Origin: Spirosomataceae bacterium
GTDB taxonomy: Bacteria; Bacteroidota; Bacteroidia; Cytophagales; Spirosomataceae
DNA length: 5,904 bases
Assembly: GCA_025455795.1 (NCBI GenBank)
Contig: JALOLW010000273.1
Location: forward strand, 1-5,904
Reading direction: 5' to 3'
Made by a program: the position numbers and the translations under genes. Positions 1 through 5,853 of the stretch are shown piece by piece. Every line of letters starts with the position of its first letter. Within the stretch, counting starts at the first letter, position 1. The notes under the pieces were generated by a model. That model saw nothing but the letters and a program-made list of their open reading frames with translations. It was not told the DNA's origin and searched no databases.

Positions 1-2
1 GA

Positions 3-77
3 ATAGTCGTGCCACGAGTGATTTATGCTAAGAAAAATGAAAAAAAATCCTCAAAAAAATCAATTATTGTTGCATAA
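3..77 (+). CDS. Possible C-terminal tail of an upstream gene (5' end outside window)
   Basis: The third forward frame is open from the window edge to a TAA at 75-77 and would encode a 24-residue, lysine-rich tail (several KK and SS pairs) ending in SIIVA. No domain can be recognised. It could be the end of the gene before lptC. The alternative is that the upstream gene ends in frame 1 at the TAG at 4-6, or that none of this is coding. The lysine richness may simply reflect the A-tracts at 33-59. If real, it shows that the long open frame starting at 25 is not the true lptC start, because the two would overlap out of frame. Confidence 0.25.
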   Translation: MVVPRVIYAKKNEKKSSKKSIIVA

Positions 78-100
78 CAACGCCTCGACGTATATCTTTG
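70..100 (+). promoter_or_regulatory. Bacteroidetes-type promoter for lptC
   Basis: TATCTTTG at 93-100 matches the TAnnTTTG -7 element exactly. A TTG at 70-72 lies 20 nt upstream, which is the usual spacing for the -33 element. Transcription would start near 105-108. This places the ATG at 25 upstream of the transcript, and makes the ATG at 109 essentially leaderless, so it favours a start at 142 or 148 for lptC. Confidence 0.65.
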
Positions 101-106
101 CACGCA

Positions 107-204
107 AGATGTTAAGGTGGGTTAATACAACATCTGTAAAGATGCAAATGGGAGGCAAATTTTTGTCTCCCGTTTGTTTTTGGGGTAAGTACCTTTTTTT
201 ACCC
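107..204 (+). promoter_or_regulatory. Structured lptC leader and start region with terminator-like hairpin
   Basis: Four hairpins can be drawn by eye. (1) AGATGTT at 107-113 pairs with AACATCT at 129-135. (2) CATCT at 131-135 pairs with AGATG at 140-144 across a GTAA (GNRA) tetraloop, so it excludes the first. (3) 150-158 pairs with 163-171 as GGGAGGCAA against TTGTCTCCC with one G-U, followed by a T-rich run at 173-181, which looks like an intrinsic terminator. (4) GGGTAA at 183-188 pairs with TTACCC at 199-204. The third overlaps the likely start codon and the signal-peptide codons. The layout suggests attenuation, start-codon occlusion or a short separate RNA; which one is inference. Confidence 0.4.
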
Positions 205-726
205 TTCATGGCACTTTTCTTACTCTCTTGCGAAGAAGACAAAAACGCAAAAGTTTTTATTCCTTACAAAGGTCCGCTCGAAGAAGCCGAAAAAATAGAA
301 ATGCTTTACAGTGAGGCGGCTTTGCTCAAAGTGCGCGTCACCACGTCCAAACAAATCCAACTTCCTTCCCAAGACAAGATTTTCCCCAAACCCGTTTTGG
401 TGGAGTTTTACAGTCCAGGTGGTCAAGTGATTACTACCCTCCGCTCAGATTCGGCGCGGTATGTGTTTAGTACGGGTTTGTACAAAGTAAAAGGCAATGT
501 GAAGGTGGTCAATACCCAAAAACAGGAACGACTCCTCTCCGACGAACTCACGTGGGACCCCAATACCCAAAAGATTTATACCGACAAGCGGGTCACTATC
601 GAAAGCCTCAGTTCGGGTGAGCGCATCAATGGACTGGGATTGGACGCCAACCAAGACTTTACGCAATACAGCGTGCGCAAGCCCACGGGCTTCTTCAACG
701 CCCCCGCAGGCATGACGACCTATTAA
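148..726 (+). CDS. lptC: LPS export periplasmic protein LptC (lipoprotein form)
   Basis: LptC is the periplasmic bridge of the Lpt machine. It receives LPS from the inner-membrane LptB2FG transporter and passes it to LptA. The frame stays open back to 25, but the chosen start gives 192 residues beginning MGGKFLSP, with a lipoprotein signal: lysines at 4 and 15, a hydrophobic core, and lipobox LLSC with Cys28. The ATG at 142 is nearly as good, and a TTG at 163 lies 7 nt after GGAGG. The mature part has the family's pattern of repeated beta strands, with the typical ending TDKRVTIES, then GERINGLGLDA and a closing region around FTQYSVRKPTG. Bacteroidetes LptC is often a lipoprotein, unlike the membrane-anchored E. 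coli protein. It is transcribed from a promoter at 70-100 and followed 98 nt later by prs, with no other lpt gene in view. The family call is firm; the start is not. Confidence 0.85.
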   Translation: MGGKFLSPVCFWGKYLFLPFMALFLLSCEEDKNAKVFIPYKGPLEEAEKIEMLYSEAALLKVRVTTSKQIQLPSQDKIFPKPVLVEFYSPGGQVITTLRSDSARYVFSTGLYKVKGNVKVVNTQKQERLLSDELTWDPNTQKIYTDKRVTIESLSSGERINGLGLDANQDFTQYSVRKPTGFFNAPAGMTTY

Positions 727-749
727 ATCCGCGTCAATTTCTGCGGGTT
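726..749 (+). terminator. Weak possible terminator after lptC
   Basis: AATCCGC pairs with GCGGGTT across a 10-nt loop (726-732 with 743-749, one G-U pair), beginning at the last base of the lptC stop codon. No T-run follows, so this may be only a processing or stability hairpin. The sequence up to prs otherwise holds just the promoter motif at 797-804. Confidence 0.25.
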
Positions 750-796
750 GTTCACAAATAACCCAAGTCAAATCCCCTTTTCTTGAAAAAAAACCG

Positions 797-804
797 TACT
801 TTTG
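797..804 (+). promoter_or_regulatory. -7 element of a likely prs promoter
   Basis: TACTTTTG fits TAnnTTTG and sits 20 nt before the prs ATG, giving a very short 5' leader. The -33 element is unclear: the nearest TTG (783-785) is only 11 nt upstream, and the T-rich stretch at 778-784 is a poor match at 16 nt or less. Confidence is moderate for that reason. Confidence 0.45.
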
Positions 805-824
805 CGAAAATTTTCTAAAAAGGC

Positions 825-1769
825 ATGGCCTCTTTCAATCCCATTAAAATATTCTCAGGTACGAGTTCACGGTATTTGGCCGAGAAAATTGCCCGCCATT
901 ACGGGCGCGAATTGGGCGGCTACACGCTCCGCATTTTTAGTGACGGAGAGTTATCGCCCAGTTTTGAGGAGTCCATCCGTGGGTGCGATGTCTATCTGAT
1001 ACAATCTACCTTTGCCCCCTCCGACAACCTGATGGAGCTTTTGATGATGATTGATGCCGCCAAACGCGCTTCTACGCACGAGATTACGGCCGTGATTCCG
1101 TATTTTGGGTACGCGCGCCAAGACCGTAAAGACAAGCCCAGAGTGCCGATTGCGGCCAAGTTGGTAGCCGATTTGCTCATGGCGGCGGGGATTGACCAAA
1201 TTATGACCCTCGACCTGCACGCAGGCGCGATTCAAGGCTTTTTCAACATTCCCGTGGTGCATTTGGAAGGGGCGTCGGTGTTTGTGCCTTACATCAAAAG
1301 TCTCAATTTAGAAAATATCGTCATCGCTTCTCCCGACGTGGGCGGGGCGGCACGGGCGCGCAATTTTGCCAAGTTTTTCAACGCCGACATTGTGCTTTGC
1401 GACAAATACCGCAAACGTGCCAACGAAGTGGCCTCGATGCAGGTCATTGGCGACGTGACGGGGGCCGATGTAGTGTTTATTGACGATTTGATTGATACGG
1501 GTGGCACGATTTGCAAAGCTGCTGATTTGGTCATGAGCAAGGGGGCCAAGTCTGTGAGGGCGATTTGTACGCACCCCGTGATGTCGGGCGACGCCCACAA
1601 CCGTATTCGCGGGTCGGTGTTGGAAGAGCTTATCGTGACCGACACGATTCCGCTCCGCGAAGAAAACGAAAAAATCAGGGTGTTGTCGGTGGCTGAATTG
1701 TTTGCCAAAGCCATCGGACGTATCCGCGACCACGAATCTATTAGTTCACTTTTTATAAATCCAGCGTAG
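825..1769 (+). CDS. prs: Ribose-phosphate pyrophosphokinase (PRPP synthetase)
   Basis: The enzyme transfers the pyrophosphate of ATP to ribose 5-phosphate, making PRPP for purine, pyrimidine, NAD, His and Trp synthesis in the cytoplasm. The 314 residues match the usual class I length. Visible landmarks in order: FSDGE (38-42) and RQD (98-100) of the ATP site; DLHA with His132; the flexible catalytic loop with Lys194 and Arg196; and the PRPP-loop signature IDDLIDTGGT (219-228). The C-terminus keeps the ESISSLF ending seen across the family. Two positions differ from the forms I recall: the usual Gln in DLHAxQIQGFF is Ala135, and IPVDHL reads IPVVHL with Val145, close to residues involved in allosteric ADP binding in B. 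subtilis and human enzymes. All catalytic motifs look intact. The ATG at 825 starts the conserved N-terminus NPIKIFSGTSS. Upstream is lptC; rplY follows after 136 nt. Confidence 0.97.
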   Translation: MASFNPIKIFSGTSSRYLAEKIARHYGRELGGYTLRIFSDGELSPSFEESIRGCDVYLIQSTFAPSDNLMELLMMIDAAKRASTHEITAVIPYFGYARQDRKDKPRVPIAAKLVADLLMAAGIDQIMTLDLHAGAIQGFFNIPVVHLEGASVFVPYIKSLNLENIVIASPDVGGAARARNFAKFFNADIVLCDKYRKRANEVASMQVIGDVTGADVVFIDDLIDTGGTICKAADLVMSKGAKSVRAICTHPVMSGDAHNRIRGSVLEELIVTDTIPLREENEKIRVLSVAELFAKAIGRIRDHESISSLFINPA

Positions 1770-1876
1770 GAGCGTGTTTTGTTTATCGTAAAAACTATAA
1801 ACTTAAAAACGTACAAACTACAAACGATTCATCAAACAGCATACTGAAAGCCCCACGGTATGTTTCACTCAAAAAA

Positions 1877-1895
1877 TTCCTCGAGGGGCGAGGAA
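1877..1895 (+). promoter_or_regulatory. Hairpin in the rplY leader, next to the start codon
   Basis: TTCCTCG pairs perfectly with CGAGGAA across an AGGGG loop, a 7-bp stem ending 10 nt before the rplY ATG. There is no T-run after it (the following sequence is A-rich), so it does not look like a terminator. L25 is an RNA-binding protein and I recall autogenous control of rplY in E. coli, so a translational operator or an RNA stability element is plausible but unproven. The G-rich loop could also mimic a ribosome binding site. The remainder of the prs-rplY gap (1770-1876) is A/T-rich with no good promoter; TATGTTTC at 1859-1866 is one mismatch from TAnnTTTG but lacks a -33 partner. Confidence 0.45.
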
Positions 1896-1905
1896 CAAAA
1901 ATAAA

Positions 1906-2475
1906 ATGAAGACAACAGAGATTGTAGGGTTTAAAAGAGCGAATCTCGGCAAAAAAGAAGCCCGCGAATTGCGTGAGCAGGCCATGGCACCGTGCGTGCT
2001 TTACGGAGGCAGTGAGCAAGTTCACTTTGCCGTACCGATGTACTTGTTCCGCAAGTTATTGTTCTCACCAGATGTTTATAAAATCACTTTGAACATCGAA
2101 GGCGAAACACACTTGGCTATTTTGCAAGATGTACAATATCACCCAGTGAGCGACATTATCTTGCACGCGGATTTCTTGCAAATCAGCGACGACAAAGAAA
2201 TCAAAGTAGAACTTCCTGTACGTTGTATCGGTACTGCCGTGGGCGTAACCAAAGGGGGTAAGTTGGTTCAAAAAATGCGTAAAATCAAAGTTCAGGGCTT
2301 TGCCAATAGCATCCCTGAGTTTGTATCCGTCCCCGTAGCTGACCTCGACTTGGGCAAATCAGTCAAAGTAGGTCACTTGAAAGTGGAAGGGTTCAAAATT
2401 TTGAACAACGATTCATTGCCCATTGCCAGTGTCGAAATCCCACGTGCATTGCGTAGTGCATTGAAAGGCGCTTAA
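1906..2475 (+). CDS. rplY: 50S ribosomal protein L25, CTC (general stress protein) type
   Basis: L25 binds 5S rRNA in the large ribosomal subunit. This 189-residue version is the two-domain CTC/TL5 form, about twice the length of E. coli L25. The N-terminal 5S rRNA-binding beta barrel (about 5-92) contains RELREQAMAPCVLYGG and the family signature around DVQYHPVSDIILHADFLQI (75-93). The C-terminal TL5 domain (about 98-180) starts at IKVELPVRCIGTAVGV and runs through VPVADLDLGKSVKVGHL. The start ATG follows an A-rich stretch without a Shine-Dalgarno sequence, which is normal for Bacteroidetes. It lies downstream of prs in the common prs-rplY order. The pth gene that often comes next is replaced by a terminator and a convergent gene. 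Confidence 0.97.
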   Translation: MKTTEIVGFKRANLGKKEARELREQAMAPCVLYGGSEQVHFAVPMYLFRKLLFSPDVYKITLNIEGETHLAILQDVQYHPVSDIILHADFLQISDDKEIKVELPVRCIGTAVGVTKGGKLVQKMRKIKVQGFANSIPEFVSVPVADLDLGKSVKVGHLKVEGFKILNNDSLPIASVEIPRALRSALKGA

Positions 2476-2506
2476 TCGTTCATTAAGGCCACCAAACTAA
2501 TAGATG

Positions 2507-2538
2507 CAAAAATCCCTGCCAATTGGTGGGGATTTTTG
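2507..2538. terminator. Bidirectional intrinsic terminator between rplY and the convergent gene
   Basis: A 14-bp stem with an AATT loop: C plus AAAAATCCCTGCC (2507-2520) pairs with GGTGGGGATTTTTG (2525-2538), including two adjacent G-U pairs. The A-run on the left and T-run on the right provide a U-tract for transcripts in both directions. It lies 32 nt after the rplY stop and 3 nt beyond the stop codon of the minus-strand gene, so it can end both. Confidence 0.88.
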
Positions 2539-2541
2539 GTT

Positions 2542-5337
2542 TTAGGGGCGTACCTCTACCCACGCCTCACCTCGCCCGAGTAGTCCCGACGGTGTGATGC
2601 CTTCTACCACCACTTTGTAGCGGGCGGGGCTGTCGGCGGCGTAAAAAGTGAGTGTGGCTTGGCCGTTGGCGTCGGTTTTGACGAGCGGATTCCAGTAAAT
2701 CGTCACACGGGTGTCGCTGTTTTTGTGTTCGGGACGCGGTGTGGCGTAGTTGGGCGCGTAAAACGGTTCATTCATCTGATAGCCCGTGATAGTCATGGTT
2801 TTAGCGGCAGGAATCCCCGAGTATTTGCCCCTGAATCGGCGCGTGTAAAACGCCACAACGCCGTTGCCACCACTTGAACCAAAAATCGCGGCATTGGGAC
2901 CGCTCAACACGTCTATCCGCATCACGTCGTTGGGATTGATACTGAGCAGCGTTTCTTGGCTTACCTGCATTCCGTCGAGGAGGGTCATGGCCCCAATCGC
3001 TGCGGCATTGAACGTGCTGATGCCCCGAATCAAAACCCGATACGACTGCACACCGTTTCCATCAAAAAAAGAAGCCACTTGCAGACCTGGAATAGTACCC
3101 GCGAGCATGTCGAAAATATTGGTAAAACGCGGTGATTTTTCATCGAATGACACCGAATAAGTCGGGTCGTTGTAAAGTTTCAAAACACCTACTTCGTTGG
3201 GGTCAATTTCGGGGGCTTTGGCCGTGATTGTCACTTCATTGAGTGTTTTACCGTCGGAGGGCATCACAAAGGCTTGTCCGTCGGGGGTAGCGGTTTGGAG
3301 GGATATGCGCCGCGACGAAACCATTGAGACCGTGTCAAAGCGCACGGCTCCGAGACGAGTTTTGGGAATGTCTTGCTCCAAAACCAACTCCGCATCGGTC
3401 ATTTTGGCTCCTTTGGCGTTGTTGATTTGATAGGCGAGCATCTGCGTTCCGTCAAAATCCACCCCATCCAGCGTAAATCTACCTTTGTCATCGGTCTCAA
3501 CGACCCGATTGAAAGTCTTATTGTCCACCGTCAGTAGCAGCATCACCGAGGCGTTGGGAATGGGGGCTTTGTTGCTTTCTTTTTGGGCAATGCCTCGGTA
3601 TGACAAGGCTTGTTCTTCAGTGTATGCAGTGATGGGTTTAATTGTTTCATTTTGGGGTTGAGAAAAGTACGACAACAAATCAAAATCTTCTTGATTGTCA
3701 ATCGCTTTGTCGGCATCAAGCACCGATACTGAAAAACTCCCCATCACGGTTTTGTCGCCCAAAAGACTTTGCAGACTGAGCGTGATTTTTTCGCGCGGTG
3801 CATAACTTTTTTTGTCGGCTACAATACGCAGCGCGAGCGTATCGGTGGGGCGGGAGTTGAGTGGCGTGCTTGCGCGTATCACACCTACGGGTTTGGCGGC
3901 GTTGATTAGAACGAGTTGTTTCTCAAAAACATGGTTAGGAGTATTGAGGGTTTGTTTGGTAAACGCCCGCAGCCGATACACTCCCGTTTTGAGGCCGTCG
4001 GGGAGCGTCAAGTAGCCCGCACCTCGGCCTGCTTCGGTAAAAACCACGTCGTTTTTTACCCAAAAACCTTCGCTATCAAATAGTTGCAAATACAGTGGCT
4101 GTGGCTTCGGCCAAGGGCGATTGCTGCCTGCTTCTACCACAAAAGCACTGACCCAAACCCGCTCGGTCATGGTGTAGCCTGCCTTGTTGGTGTGCAAATA
4201 CACTTTTTGACCGACAGGAAGCTCTTGGGAAACGGCAGCCGTAGAAGAGGAAAGATTTTCTAATAAAAAATCAAGCGGCAAAAAATCGGCTACTCTTTCG
4301 GCCCCCCAATACCCCAAAAACTCTACCGCCGTGGGGTCGCTCAGGAACCCTTCCGACGACACCAACACGGGCCTGAGTACGCGCATTCGGGTCTGCGGGT
4401 TGGCGTTGAAAACATTCTGAGAAGGCACTGTGACGTAGCGTTTGGATTCAAAAACTTCAAAAGGCACGTCCACCACCAATCGCTTCTGCGTAGGCGACGC
4501 CACTTGGAGGAGTTGGGCGGTGTTCGTAATCATGTTGGTGCCTTTTTGGTAGGCTTTGGAGGGTTGCCAAACGTTGGTCGTGGCCCACTCGGCATTGGCA
4601 TCCATTTTATAAACCACGTAGCCGTTGGCTTCTAAGGTATTGTGATACAAACTTTTGAAAAATTTTCGGGACGAGTTGGCAAAGGTCTGTTGGCGGTTGG
4701 CCGTCCAGCGTTTGCGTTCTTTGTCGTCTTTGGGAGTCAATTCTTCAAAGCGCGTCGTGGTCAAAAACCGACTGCCGCGTGCGTTGATGCTGAAATTGAG
4801 GAGATTGAGGTACAGTTTATAGCCCAACGCACCGTTGATGACTTCAATGGGACGGTCGGCAGTGGCCACAAAATCACCGTTTTCGTCTTTGAAATCAATC
4901 ACCCAAGCGTTGAGGATTTCACATTTGCTGGCGTTGGAGAGTTCACCCAAAAAATCGCGTTTAAATGCCTTCAAACGGCGTTCCCATTCTTTATCGCGTT
5001 TGGCTTTTACTTCCACGTCACTGAGCATATTGGCGATGGGCGTGAGACGGACGGCAAGCGTCAGCGGTTGGTTGGGTTCGAGGTTGAGGGTTTGTTGAAA
5101 CGGCTCATACCCCAAATACGACACCACCAACTGCACCGTACCGAGCGGTGGGTTTTGGAGCGAGAAGTTGCCTTTATCGTCGGTCTGAACGCCCTTGGTG
5201 GTGTTGTTGATATAGACGTTGGCAAAAGGCAGCAGTTCTTCGGTGCGGGCGTCGCGCACTGTACCTTGAATAGCGTTTTGGGCAAAAAGCATTGAAGTCC
5301 CCCAAAAAAGCAGCAAAAATGTAGCGGTAATTCTCAT
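2542..5337 (-). CDS. Exported CarboxypepD_reg / macroglobulin-like / TonB plug-domain protein, no barrel
   Basis: This 931-residue protein has a signal peptide (core TFLLLFWGTSMLFAQ, residues 6-20), so it should act in the periplasm or at the outer membrane. Domains in order: a CarboxypepD_reg-like beta domain (22-98, IQGTVRDA to LAVRLTP); a conserved Bacteroidetes region around KRDFLGELSNASKCEILN (126-143) and INGALGYKLYLNLL (167-180); a macroglobulin MG2-like domain (about 376-478) beginning KVYLHTNKAGYTMTERVWV; a second carboxypeptidase-regulatory-like fold (about 581-653); a TonB plug-like domain (about 735-832) with VLIRGIS and VLSGPNAAIFGSSGGNGVV; and a C-terminal macroglobulin-like strand region (877-931). 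The 22-strand barrel of a TonB receptor is absent, and the protein ends in an intact domain, so it is not a truncated receptor. The frame extends two codons further to a TTG at 5343; the ATG at 5337 is preferred. Substrate and function are unknown. It faces the protease gene divergently. Confidence 0.85.
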   Translation of the reverse strand: MRITATFLLLFWGTSMLFAQNAIQGTVRDARTEELLPFANVYINNTTKGVQTDDKGNFSLQNPPLGTVQLVVSYLGYEPFQQTLNLEPNQPLTLAVRLTPIANMLSDVEVKAKRDKEWERRLKAFKRDFLGELSNASKCEILNAWVIDFKDENGDFVATADRPIEVINGALGYKLYLNLLNFSINARGSRFLTTTRFEELTPKDDKERKRWTANRQQTFANSSRKFFKSLYHNTLEANGYVVYKMDANAEWATTNVWQPSKAYQKGTNMITNTAQLLQVASPTQKRLVVDVPFEVFESKRYVTVPSQNVFNANPQTRMRVLRPVLVSSEGFLSDPTAVEFLGYWGAERVADFLPLDFLLENLSSSTAAVSQELPVGQKVYLHTNKAGYTMTERVWVSAFVVEAGSNRPWPKPQPLYLQLFDSEGFWVKNDVVFTEAGRGAGYLTLPDGLKTGVYRLRAFTKQTLNTPNHVFEKQLVLINAAKPVGVIRASTPLNSRPTDTLALRIVADKKSYAPREKITLSLQSLLGDKTVMGSFSVSVLDADKAIDNQEDFDLLSYFSQPQNETIKPITAYTEEQALSYRGIAQKESNKAPIPNASVMLLLTVDNKTFNRVVETDDKGRFTLDGVDFDGTQMLAYQINNAKGAKMTDAELVLEQDIPKTRLGAVRFDTVSMVSSRRISLQTATPDGQAFVMPSDGKTLNEVTITAKAPEIDPNEVGVLKLYNDPTYSVSFDEKSPRFTNIFDMLAGTIPGLQVASFFDGNGVQSYRVLIRGISTFNAAAIGAMTLLDGMQVSQETLLSINPNDVMRIDVLSGPNAAIFGSSGGNGVVAFYTRRFRGKYSGIPAAKTMTITGYQMNEPFYAPNYATPRPEHKNSDTRVTIYWNPLVKTDANGQATLTFYAADSPARYKVVVEGITPSGLLGRGEAWVEVRP

Positions 5338-5367
5338 GGCCAATGAAATAAGTTGGTGGTAAAAGCC

Positions 5368-5378
5368 CCTAAGTTAGG
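5368..5378. repeat. 11-bp palindrome in the divergent promoter region
   Basis: CCTAA-G-TTAGG is a perfect inverted repeat around one central base. It covers the putative -7 element of the minus-strand gene and lies just upstream of the plus-strand -33 region, a position where an operator could affect both genes. A palindrome this short could occur by chance. Confidence 0.35.
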
Positions 5379-5398
5379 AGATTTTACTATCAAGCCAA
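5369..5398 (-). promoter_or_regulatory. Possible promoter of the minus-strand plug-domain gene
   Basis: Read on the minus strand, TTG (5398-5396) is followed after 19 nt by TAACTTAG (5376-5369), one mismatch from TAnnTTTG. Transcription would start near 5362, giving a leader of about 25 nt before the ATG at 5337. It overlaps the plus-strand promoter next to it, so the two may interfere. The -7 mismatch keeps confidence low. Confidence 0.35.
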
Positions 5399-5413
5399 AA
5401 ATCTTTATCTTTG
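5382..5413 (+). promoter_or_regulatory. Bacteroidetes-type promoter for the protease gene
   Basis: TATCTTTG at 5406-5413 is an exact TAnnTTTG match, identical to the lptC -7 element. The -33 position 20 nt upstream holds TTTT (5382-5385) rather than TTTG, a weak match. The expected start near 5418-5420 leaves a short A-rich leader of about 11-13 nt before the ATG at 5431. Confidence 0.55.
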
Positions 5414-5430
5414 AAGAAAAAACAAAAAAC

Positions 5431-5850
5431 ATGGGCTTGATTTACGCAGAAATAGAACTCATCAACGGCGAGGATTTGGTACTGGCAAGGCGGCACTACA
5501 TTGGCGAAGAAGAAGTCAAACGGATGCGCGTCAATATGCTCGTGGACACGGGCAGTGTGTATATGTGTATCAACGAAAATATCCAAGAACAACTTCAATT
5601 GCCCACCATTGAAAAACGCAAAGGGCAGTTGGCCGACGGTCGTATTGTGGAATACGATGTCGTCGGGCCTATCGAAGTTAAGTTCAAAAACCGACGTTGT
5701 ACTACAAGTGCCATGGTATTGCCAGGCGACAACGAGCCTCTATTGGGCGCGATTCCCATGGAAGACATGGATGTGGTAATTTTCCCACAAAGACAAGAAA
5801 TGGACGTTCACCCCGACCATCCGTATTTTGCGCAGATGAAGCTGAAATAA
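5431..5850 (+). CDS. Retropepsin-like (clan AA) aspartic protease
   Basis: This 139-residue protein carries the aspartic protease active-site motif VNMLVDTGSVYMCI with Asp39-Thr40-Gly41, a following flap-like segment ADGRIVEYDVVGPIEV (68-83), and the second family landmark LLGAIPMEDMDVVI (104-117). It has a single DTG, as in retroviral proteases, so a homodimer is expected. There is no signal peptide or membrane segment, so it is probably cytoplasmic. The frame is open back to a TTG at 5353, but the -7 element lies inside that extension and the ATG at 5431 directly begins the first conserved strand MGLIYAEIEL. A response regulator starts 3 nt after its stop, so the two are probably cotranscribed and possibly translationally coupled. 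Substrate unknown; small clan AA proteins of bacteria are largely uncharacterised, and some may not be proteolytic. Confidence 0.85.
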   Translation: MGLIYAEIELINGEDLVLARRHYIGEEEVKRMRVNMLVDTGSVYMCINENIQEQLQLPTIEKRKGQLADGRIVEYDVVGPIEVKFKNRRCTTSAMVLPGDNEPLLGAIPMEDMDVVIFPQRQEMDVHPDHPYFAQMKLK

Positions 5851-5853
5851 CCG

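Noticed and set aside
150..181. Terminator belonging only to the gene upstream of lptC
   Set aside because: A good promoter lies between that gene's possible end (77) and the hairpin, and the stem overlaps the lptC start, so a simple upstream terminator does not fit; kept instead as a leader element.
1781..1802. Inverted repeat GTTTAT...ATAAAC after prs
   Set aside because: Only six A/T-rich pairs around a 10-nt loop and no T-run, so it is too weak to call a terminator or operator.
1289..1816. 175-codon minus-strand open frame over prs
   Set aside because: It lies opposite conserved PRPP synthetase motifs and its translation resembles no family; treated as a shadow.
1859..1866. TATGTTTC as a promoter -7 element for rplY
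   Set aside because: It has a mismatch at the last base and no TTG at a proper distance upstream; cotranscription with prs remains possible.
4642..5295. 217-codon plus-strand open frame opposite the 5' half of the large minus-strand gene
   Set aside because: It is antisense to a well-supported signal peptide and CarboxypepD_reg domain, has no recognisable domain of its own, and is the mirror expected from the codon bias of the real gene.
5341..5343. TTG start for the minus-strand gene, two codons before the ATG
   Set aside because: The ATG at 5337 gives a standard signal peptide (Met-Arg, then hydrophobic core), and the two extra residues add nothing recognisable.
5353..5430. 26-codon N-terminal extension of the aspartic protease from a TTG
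   Set aside because: A perfect -7 promoter element lies within it and the protein's first conserved strand begins at the ATG at 5431.
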